Shown: positions 8,150-13,950 of the stretch, piece after piece
Numbering within the stretch: the stretch's first letter is position 1
How the letters are laid out: every line of letters starts with the position of its first letter
Assembly (NCBI GenBank): GCA_033720735.1
Contig: JAWWBX010000049.1
Location: 1 to 20,377, forward strand
Length of the DNA stretch: 20,377 nt
From: B8-G4 sp033720735
GTDB lineage: Bacteria; Bacteroidota; Bacteroidia; Chitinophagales; Saprospiraceae
Direction of reading: 5' to 3'
The notes under the pieces: model-generated
Told to the model about the DNA's origin: nothing
Databases searched by the model: none
Seen by the model: only the letters and a program-made list of their open reading frames with translations
Made by a program: the position numbers and the translations under genes

Positions 8150-9085
8150 GTGCCGGACTTTCACGATCAGATTGAACCCTATTTGCAGGGCACCCTCTCC
8201 GACCAGGAGCGACTGGCCTTTGAGGCACTGATGCAGGCCGACCCCTCCTTGGCCCGGGACTTCGCACTTTATCAGCAAGCACGCGAGAGCCTGGTCGGTC
8301 AGTTTGGCGAAGAGGTGGATACCACGGAGATCCGAAGGCTGATCATGGAGCGCGAGCGCGCGTACCTGGCCAACCGGCTGCGGCTGCGGATCGCGATGTG
8401 GGTCGTGGTCCTGGGTGTCGTGACCGCCGGGGTGCTGTTCAGCTGGCAGCCCTGGAAAGGTGCAAGAGGCCCGATCCAGGGGACAGCCGAGCATCCGTGT
8501 TTCGACTATGATTTTACGGAAGGTCCGCTTGATACATCGGTATGGGAGATCCGCCAAATACTACACGAAGGCAGGTTAGCAGTAGAAGACGGTTATCTCA
8601 GATTAGTGATCGGTGCAACGGGTGGTTATGCCACAGTGCGGCTCAAGAATTTGAAGTTCACCGGTGATATCGAAGGCGTCGTCGAATTGGGTCAGATCGA
8701 GATGGGTAATGGTTATCGTCGCCAGGGACGGATCGATTTGGTCGTGACGGGTGACGATATGTGGGAGGTTCCAGAGCTCACTTTCCTGGGATCACGCAAC
8801 AGACTCCAGCACTACAACAACGGACGTGATGTTGTCACTGACCTGGTAGGCCAGGGATTTACGCCAAAACAATTTTACAAATTCCGCCGATCTGGAGACA
8901 CTTTCATCCTGGCCCATGCCAACAACAGAGAAGGGCCCTACGCTGAAATGGAGAGACACGTTGCATCAGGTTTTTTCGACACCTTCAATTACTTGGAACT
9001 CTCTGCCGGGGCAGGTCCTGACCTGGGGCCAGTGCTTGTAGAAATTGGTCGGATTACTGTGTTCAACGGCTGCGTATGGGAATAG
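8150..9085 (+). CDS. Putative membrane anti-sigma factor with periplasmic ConA-like domain
   Basis: 311 residues from GTG 8150; no better in-frame start was found. Residues 1-70 are a soluble helical segment (IEPYLQGTLSDQERLAFEAL, then QADPSLARDFALYQQARESL) typical of the cytoplasmic N-terminus of Bacteroidota anti-sigma factors. No HxxxCxxC zinc motif is present. A single membrane helix lies at about 79-99 (RIAMWVVVLGVVTAGVLFSW). The remaining ~190 residues form a beta-rich periplasmic domain beginning FDYDFTEGPLDTSVWEIRQ, with GYLRLVIGATGGYATVRLKN, VVELGQIEMGNGYRRQGRID and a closing VEIGRITVFNG strand. This looks like a LamG/ConA-type or DUF1349-like sandwich. Position downstream of an ECF sigma gene, with one gene between, supports the assignment. 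Expected role: hold the sigma factor at the membrane until the external domain senses a ligand or a folding state. The anti-sigma call is inference from topology, N-terminal pattern and context. Confidence 0.68.
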   Translation: MPDFHDQIEPYLQGTLSDQERLAFEALMQADPSLARDFALYQQARESLVGQFGEEVDTTEIRRLIMERERAYLANRLRLRIAMWVVVLGVVTAGVLFSWQPWKGARGPIQGTAEHPCFDYDFTEGPLDTSVWEIRQILHEGRLAVEDGYLRLVIGATGGYATVRLKNLKFTGDIEGVVELGQIEMGNGYRRQGRIDLVVTGDDMWEVPELTFLGSRNRLQHYNNGRDVVTDLVGQGFTPKQFYKFRRSGDTFILAHANNREGPYAEMERHVASGFFDTFNYLELSAGAGPDLGPVLVEIGRITVFNGCVWE

Positions 9086-9223
9086 CGGATTCGAGCCTGC
9101 TCACGTACCGTCGCCATAGGTGGCTTTGGTAAGTCGGCGACCGGCAGGCAGGATTTGAGAATTGAAGGATTCGAGGAGTTAGGACACTGCGAAGAACCGG
9201 GTCCCGAGTACCACAAACGGCGA

Positions 9224-9297
9224 CTGCTGATTATTTCTCGCAGATTCCGCTGATTTCGCAGATTCGTGACTGGTGCCTGAAGACTGGCGACTCCCGA
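9224..9297. repeat. Degenerate intergenic repeat tract
   Basis: The 212-bp gap between two convergent genes has no credible ORF. Its right third contains TCGCAGATTC twice (9238-9247 and 9256-9265), separated by CGCTGATT, i.e. an 18-bp period. A tract with recurring GACTGG / GACTCC / GACTAG words follows (9268-9297). Runs of the type (A)ATCTGCGAAATC(A/T)GCGG and GACTGAAGACTGG are familiar as scattered non-coding repeats in Bacteroidota genomes; this looks like a decayed copy. The remainder of the gap (9086-9223) shows nothing recognisable. Confidence 0.45.
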
Positions 9298-10065
9298 CTA
9301 GTCCTTCACCTCAAACGTCAGCGTCGCCCAGTTCGACTGGTAGTCCAGTTCATCGCCACCAACTTCTTCCATGTGGATCGTGCGCAGGTACCAATGGCCC
9401 GCTTCCGTGATCTGCGGCAGGACGATACCATTCTTGTCGGTGCGCAGTTGCTTCTCGCCTCCATGCGTATGCTCCGAACCACCGGGGTGACTGTGCCCTG
9501 GTGATGCGTGCCCGACGTAAACCAACTGATCAGGCAGCGGCGTGCCATCCTGCAGGAGTTGCACCCGGATCAGCCGCCCAACCCTGAGATCGTAGGGATT
9601 AGACATCGGAACGAATTCGATCGGGTAGCCGAGGACGGTCCCGTAGTGGTCCGTTTTTCGCTCACCCACCTGCAGCACCGCCTTGACGTGCTTGGAGTAC
9701 AACTCGGTTGCCGCGTCGCCCAGATTCCCCGATTTCCTTCTTTCATCCAGAACGTCCAGGATGCCATCGTGCTCCAGATAGCCATTGAAGTCATCGGCCG
9801 AGAGGTCGATCGTCCGTGCCTTGGTTGACACCCCTGCCAGGTAGGTACCCGGTTCGCCGGTCATGAAGGTGAGCACTGTTGCGCTGTTCACATCCTCCCA
9901 CTGGTCATCACCTTGCCGCTCACGCCCGGCTGGGCCAACGATACTGACATCCAGCATCCGGTCACGGGTAATACTGTTCTCACTCATCTCAAAGGTCCCA
10001 TTGTACAGATGAATGGTTGATGCCGAATCAGGCTGGAGAAAGTAGGTGTCCAGCTTAAGGAACAT
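9298..10065 (-). CDS. DUF4198 / NikM-like periplasmic protein with disrupted signal peptide
   Basis: 255 residues from ATG 10065. The sequence begins MFLKLDTYFLQPDSASTIHL, the mature start of DUF4198 proteins (in relatives preceded by a signal peptide and His-Asp). The body is beta-rich and ends in a carboxypeptidase-regulatory-like strand set (GRLIRVQLLQDGTPLPDQLV, LPQITEAGHWYLRTIHMEE). DUF4198 members are secreted and often tied to Ni/Co uptake or other metal-related systems. A His-rich loop (H186, H191, H193, H199, H201) could bind metal. The reading frame continues upstream through a perfectly good hydrophobic leader (HTLFLCGCLLVLCSYD) but meets TAA at 10116-10114 and has no ATG/GTG/TTG in between. 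From ATG 10065 the protein would stay in the cytosol. It may therefore be a recent pseudogene, a contingency locus or a sequencing error. It follows the channel gene on the same strand. Confidence 0.75.
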   Translation of the reverse strand: MFLKLDTYFLQPDSASTIHLYNGTFEMSENSITRDRMLDVSIVGPAGRERQGDDQWEDVNSATVLTFMTGEPGTYLAGVSTKARTIDLSADDFNGYLEHDGILDVLDERRKSGNLGDAATELYSKHVKAVLQVGERKTDHYGTVLGYPIEFVPMSNPYDLRVGRLIRVQLLQDGTPLPDQLVYVGHASPGHSHPGGSEHTHGGEKQLRTDKNGIVLPQITEAGHWYLRTIHMEEVGGDELDYQSNWATLTFEVKD

Positions 10066-10129
10066 ATCGTAGCTGCAGAGGACAAGGAGGCAGCCACACA
10101 GGAACAGTGTGTGTTAGATGGACATACAT
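10066..10129 (-). other. Broken leader of the DUF4198 gene with (CA)4 tract
   Basis: Read leftwards, ATG 10125 (18 nt after the channel gene's stop) gives Met-Ser-Ile-stop-His-Thr and then the leader LFLCGCLLVLCSYD joined in frame to the mature protein. A second ATG at 10129 gives MYVHLTHT and then runs out of frame. A (CA)4 tract (plus-strand GTGTGTGT, 10107-10114) lies exactly at the joint. Adding one CA unit would fuse ATG 10129 to the leader, giving MYVHLTHTLFLCGCLLVLCS and then YDMFLKL. Alternatively a single base change of TAA would restore ATG 10125. Both reconstructions are inference. Confidence 0.6.
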
Positions 10130-10143
10130 CACAAATTAACGAT

Positions 10144-12534
10144 TCACGCCGACTGGCGTTGATCCGGCTCGCTGCGGACGCGCGCACGCATGACGCCCTG
10201 GTGCAGGCTCTTCTCATCTGTCGCCAGGACGATCAGGTGGTCATCGGCATCGGTCTGTCGTTGCTTCTCGAGGTCGGAAATCGGATTCAGCAGGATCTGC
10301 CGCGTAAACCCTTCTTTAGCCAGTTGCCTGGTGATGTCGTCATCGTCAATGACCAGATTCCCGTTTTGGTCGTGATACATGATCTTGATGGCCAGCAGCT
10401 GGATGGATTCACGTCGCAGGGCGGGCAGCAATTCATCGAACGTGTGATTGCGCAAATGCTGGTATTCCTTGCGTTTGAGATCGACCTGGTAGATCTCGCT
10501 GTCCTCATTGAACTTGAGCATTTCGTCCAGCACCTTGGTCAGCCCGTGGTTGAACATGCTCTGCACGATGATGTTGCGGCCGTACTCGGCGGTGCTGACA
10601 ATTTCGTTGACGTCGGCAAAGCGCAGGTTGTCGGTGTACTTGTCTCCATTGACTTCTGCGATGGTATAAATGGCATCGGCACTATTACTGACCTCAACCC
10701 GCTCGTATTCTTCATCCTCCGATTGCGGTCTGACGGTAGTGGTGCGGCGTTCCCGGCAAAACCTGGCGATGGCCAGAGCCCTCAGCAATGTTTTCTCATC
10801 GGCCGCTTCCGAGCGATCCTCGGCCAGCAGGACCACAGCACTGGCCTTGTCTACGTTGGCCATTTTCAGGGACGTCTCGTTACGGGCGTCTCCTTTGATA
10901 AATTCAACCTTGTTGCGATCATGCAGATCCCGCAACGCCGGATGGGTCTCCAGTACGCCGGACGGGTCATCCATGATACACACGATACGGTTGATCTTCC
11001 GGTTGTCCTTGTTGGACAATGCTTCCTTGACCATGAACGGTGCCGAGTCGTTCCAACCGGCAATCACGGTATGGTTGCTGAGTTTGGATGCTACCATGCC
11101 TTGTCGTTTTTTTCTGCGCATGCGATACGTGAGAAACCACCGCGACGTCACCAGCAGCGCGCCCAGCCAGATCACGTAGTGCGAGAGCGACAACATGGCC
11201 TGACCGAATGGTGAGCGGGGAAAGATATCGTTGTGAATTCCAGTAAGGTTAGTGATCGCGGCCCAGAAATGCAGATCCGCCCAGCGCAGGTTGAGCAGGT
11301 CACTATGCTCCGAGATCTGGGCACAGAAATTGCGCTCTCCGATCTGCATCAGTTGGATCAACAAGCCGTACACAAACAACACTGCCAGGATGCCCAGGAT
11401 CAGGTGTTTGTTACGGATCCAGAAGAGGTGTGGATCAACGATGGCCTGTCCCTCATGCCCCTGCCGCCGCATTATGATGTCACCGAACAAGACCCAAATG
11501 AGCATGGCAGACAGGAAGAGTGCGAGCAGTGGTGTCAGCCACCACTGTTTACGCATGCCCAGCCGGTCTTTCAGGGCCTTATTCAAGGGAACATACCTGA
11601 GATCTGCCTGCACCTTATCGATTTCCTGCTCCAGCGATGCTAGTGTTGGCGCAAAATTGCCTTGCGTCGTGTCAAGAGCTGATTCAATGAAATGCAAGAG
11701 TTGGCTGCGACGGTCTTCCAGCTTGGAAACACTCTCATTCAGCCCTACCAGGAGTGCGCACGTGCCAAAGGTCTGCCGTGCGTCCTTGCTGTCTCCCGGC
11801 CATAAATTGACCGGGGTGAGGTGCCGAATCTGTTTGGACAGCAATTGCATGTTCTCGTCCGAGAAAAATACCTTGTGCACATCGGGCCGCGCTTCGAGGG
11901 ATTCGATCGGTTTGGTAAACCGCACCAGGAGATCAACGCGCCCGGCAAGAAGCTCCTCCGTCAGGTGGTCATAGCTCCCCACGACCGGCTGTACATACTG
12001 CGAACCGTCGCTCATCAGGGACATGATATCTTGAAACAACGTATATGAGGCCGCGTTGACGTTGTTGACCCCGACATAGATCGTATCGGCCCGGAACCAG
12101 CTCAGCAATGCATCAAACTGGATGTCCACCTCTCCCTTCCGATACATGAGGAATTGCTCATAGTACAGTGGTGCGATGACCTGGAGATTGCGCAATGGTT
12201 GCGTTTGGTCGTAGATCTTGTTGAGCAGCACGTTGCGTTGAGTGATGGCGAAATGCGCGTCGCGCTGCGCCAGCTTTATCATGTTCTCATTCGAGCCATT
12301 GGTAGTGCGTGCGATGAAATGGAAGTCCTCGCCATACGCAGCGTTCAGGCAATCCTTGATAAACTGTCCGGTCGTGTAATAATTGCCACCCGTACTTCCT
12401 GTGCCAATGACAAAAATGTCCTGGCTGGCCATCCCGGCAGAAACCAGGGTAACGGCAAGCAATGTGACGACCCGGGTCAGGCGCAGCAGCCAGGTCGGCA
12501 TGGAAAATGGAAATGAATGGCTTGGGGTTCGCAT
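10144..12534 (-). CDS. TAXI solute-binding domain / P-loop channel / RCK (TrkA-N) fusion
   Basis: 796 residues; ATG 12534, with ATG 12501 (MPTWLLRL) an equally good start for the signal peptide. After the leader (cut near MASQ-D), residues 38-~300 form a TAXI-type TRAP solute-binding domain: GTGSTGGNYYTTGQFI (44-59), then TTNGSNENMIKLAQRDAHFA and ITQRN (77-101). A helical linker precedes TM1 (~332-352), a short cytosolic loop, TM2 (~377-397), a pore-loop-like segment LHFWAAITNLTGIHNDIFPR (421-440) and TM3 (~447-468), followed by RMRRKKRQ (inside). Residues 488-~670 are an RCK/TrkA-N Rossmann domain (HTVIAGWNDSAPFMVKEAL, then IVCIMDD, FIKGDARNETSL, SAVVLLAEDRSEAADEKTLL). Residues ~680-775 resemble TrkA-C. 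This predicts a periplasmic ligand sensor, a cation-type pore and a cytosolic nucleotide/ion gate in one chain. Domain calls are strong; gating, ligand and ion are inferred. It is the first gene before DUF4198. Confidence 0.88.
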   Translation of the reverse strand: MRTPSHSFPFSMPTWLLRLTRVVTLLAVTLVSAGMASQDIFVIGTGSTGGNYYTTGQFIKDCLNAAYGEDFHFIARTTNGSNENMIKLAQRDAHFAITQRNVLLNKIYDQTQPLRNLQVIAPLYYEQFLMYRKGEVDIQFDALLSWFRADTIYVGVNNVNAASYTLFQDIMSLMSDGSQYVQPVVGSYDHLTEELLAGRVDLLVRFTKPIESLEARPDVHKVFFSDENMQLLSKQIRHLTPVNLWPGDSKDARQTFGTCALLVGLNESVSKLEDRRSQLLHFIESALDTTQGNFAPTLASLEQEIDKVQADLRYVPLNKALKDRLGMRKQWWLTPLLALFLSAMLIWVLFGDIIMRRQGHEGQAIVDPHLFWIRNKHLILGILAVLFVYGLLIQLMQIGERNFCAQISEHSDLLNLRWADLHFWAAITNLTGIHNDIFPRSPFGQAMLSLSHYVIWLGALLVTSRWFLTYRMRRKKRQGMVASKLSNHTVIAGWNDSAPFMVKEALSNKDNRKINRIVCIMDDPSGVLETHPALRDLHDRNKVEFIKGDARNETSLKMANVDKASAVVLLAEDRSEAADEKTLLRALAIARFCRERRTTTVRPQSEDEEYERVEVSNSADAIYTIAEVNGDKYTDNLRFADVNEIVSTAEYGRNIIVQSMFNHGLTKVLDEMLKFNEDSEIYQVDLKRKEYQHLRNHTFDELLPALRRESIQLLAIKIMYHDQNGNLVIDDDDITRQLAKEGFTRQILLNPISDLEKQRQTDADDHLIVLATDEKSLHQGVMRARVRSEPDQRQSA

Positions 12535-12649
12535 GGACGTGTCAGGTGCTCCGATGTGTGTGGTTCACTGCGGTCTCAACAGGACCGACACTATAAATTA
12601 GTGGAATTCAGGCTTGTAAGCAAGGTGCGAGTCTGTGAGAAAAAGTAAC

Positions 12650-12694
12650 AATCTTATGAGTAATAACTTTGTGAGTAACAACTTTGTGAGCTAA
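12650..12694 (+). repeat. Three 15-bp tandem repeats upstream of the ATPase gene
   Basis: Adjacent units at 12650-12664, 12665-12679 and 12680-12694 share the pattern AA(C/T)(T/C)TT(G/A)TGAG(T/C)(A/T)A(A/T/C). The second and third share AACTTTGTGAG. They end 16 bp before the ATPase start in the 176-bp divergent gap. They may be a repeated regulator site or overlap the promoter. Confidence 0.8.
12664..12671 (+). promoter_or_regulatory. Candidate Bacteroidota -7 box
   Basis: TAACTTTG matches the TAnnTTTG -7 consensus of Bacteroidota sigma-ABfr promoters and sits about 40 bp before the ATPase start, inside the 15-bp repeats. No clear TTG was found at the -33 position, so this is tentative. Confidence 0.3.
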
Positions 12695-12710
12695 TGCGTA
12701 CCTTCCCGGC

Positions 12711-13844
12711 ATGGGACAGATGCCCTTTGTCTTTGGCCACCTGACCGACGGCACCGAGTTTACCAATCGCAGGCAGGAGATCGACCGTTTGCTCTCCGAT
12801 TTTCGGGCGGGTATTAATGTGACCCTCATCTCGCCGCGGCGCTGGGGCAAGTCGTCGTTGGTGCGCGCGGTGGCGCGTAAGGCCGCCCGGGCCGACAAGA
12901 AGATGAAGTTCTGCTTTATCGACCTGTTCAGCATCCGGTCGGAAGCGCAATTCTACCAAGTGCTGGCGGAGGAGGTGATCAAATCAACTTCCTCCAAATT
13001 CAAGGAGTGGGTCGCGGCGGCCAAACGCTTCATTCCCGAGGCCATCCCCCGCGTATCATTCGAGACGCCGGTCGGTGAATTCGACATCGGGATGAACTGG
13101 AAGGCCGTGGTCAAATCACCAGGACAGATCCTCGATCTGGCCGAAAAGATCTGCGAGGACAAGGGCATCCGCCTGGTGGTCTGCATCGACGAATTCCAGA
13201 ACATCTCCACCTTTGAGGACCCGCTCGGCTTCCAGAAGCAGTTGCGCGCCAGCTGGCAGCATCACAAGCTGACAGCTTATTGTATTTACGGCAGCAAGCG
13301 CCACATGATGATGGAGGTCTTTGCGTCTCCTTCGATGCCCTTCTACAAGTTTGGTGACCTGGTCTTTCTCGACAAGATCTCCACAGAAGACTGGTGCAAG
13401 TTTATTGTCAAGCGCTTTGCCGATACCGGCAAACGCATCACGGACGAAGATGCCGTCCTGATCGCAGAACTGGTGGACCGGCACTCCTACTACGTCCAGC
13501 AATTGGCCCAGCAGGTCTGGCTGCGCACAGCGAAGCAATGCACGACGGCGATCGTGCACGACACCCACGATTCGCTCATGCGTCAGATGAGCCTGCTCTT
13601 CCAGGAAAAGACCAATCAGCTCAGCAACTCACAGATCAACTTTCTCGAGGCCGTGCTCGACGGCGTCCAACAGTACTCGGCGCAGGAAGTGCTGCGGCAA
13701 TACGAGCTCGGCAGTTCTTCCAATGTGCAGGTGGTCAAGAAAGCCCTGATCAGCAAGGAGGTCCTGGATTTCAGGGGAAGGCAGGCGGAATTCCTCGATC
13801 CGTTGTATGCCGCCTGGCTCAAGAAGTACTACTTCGGGAAATAG
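12711..13844 (+). CDS. Archaeal-type AAA ATPase (STAND-like ATP-binding protein)
   Basis: 377 residues from ATG 12711; ATG 12720 (MPFVFGHLTDG) is an alternative that matches the usual start of relatives. An N-terminal FTNRRQEIDRL is followed by Walker A SPRRWGKSSL (41-50) and Walker B LVVCIDEF (155-162) with the DE pair. A sensor-like YGSKRH (193-198) and a lid region with Asp-Glu-Asp-Ala helices come next. The last ~70 residues form a winged-helix-like domain (FLEAVLDGVQQYSAQEVLRQ, then SSSNVQVVKKALISKEVLDF). This is the layout of the archaeal-ATPase family (PF01637-type), common in Bacteroidota and archaea. These proteins are usually of unknown function and sometimes linked to mobile or defence loci. 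No nuclease, transposase or toxin gene is adjacent. The gene stands alone, divergent from the channel gene and convergent with the S74 gene. Cytosolic. Confidence 0.88.
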   Translation: MGQMPFVFGHLTDGTEFTNRRQEIDRLLSDFRAGINVTLISPRRWGKSSLVRAVARKAARADKKMKFCFIDLFSIRSEAQFYQVLAEEVIKSTSSKFKEWVAAAKRFIPEAIPRVSFETPVGEFDIGMNWKAVVKSPGQILDLAEKICEDKGIRLVVCIDEFQNISTFEDPLGFQKQLRASWQHHKLTAYCIYGSKRHMMMEVFASPSMPFYKFGDLVFLDKISTEDWCKFIVKRFADTGKRITDEDAVLIAELVDRHSYYVQQLAQQVWLRTAKQCTTAIVHDTHDSLMRQMSLLFQEKTNQLSNSQINFLEAVLDGVQQYSAQEVLRQYELGSSSNVQVVKKALISKEVLDFRGRQAEFLDPLYAAWLKKYYFGK

Positions 13845-13893
13845 CGCTGACCAGGACCAACCCGCTGCAATGCCATCTCATGACCGGACAGCA

Positions 13894-13910
13894 GGTCAGT
13901 TCTGCTGACC
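13894..13910. terminator. Possible bidirectional hairpin between convergent genes
   Basis: GGTCAG (13894-13899) and CTGACC (13905-13910) form a perfect 6-bp stem with a 5-base loop in the 106-bp gap between the ATPase (+) and S74 (-) genes. No T-run follows on either strand, so intrinsic termination is uncertain. Confidence 0.35.
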
Positions 13911-13950
13911 CGCCGCGCCTATAAGTGGCATCAGATTGTAACCGGATATC

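Noticed and set aside
10111..11214. 367-codon open frame on the + strand
   Set aside because: It lies opposite the RCK half of the channel fusion, whose motifs are unmistakable. The antisense translation has no domain pattern.
10144..12534. Ordinary TRAP transporter binding subunit
   Set aside because: The TAXI domain is covalently followed by three TM segments and an RCK domain, and no TRAP DctQ/DctM genes are nearby.
10144..12534. Classical K+ channel call
   Set aside because: The TVGYGD filter is absent (TGIHND instead), so potassium selectivity cannot be claimed.
12711..13844. Defence-island or mobile-element ATPase
   Set aside because: No nuclease, toxin, transposase or inverted-repeat boundary was found near it, so a defence label would be guesswork.
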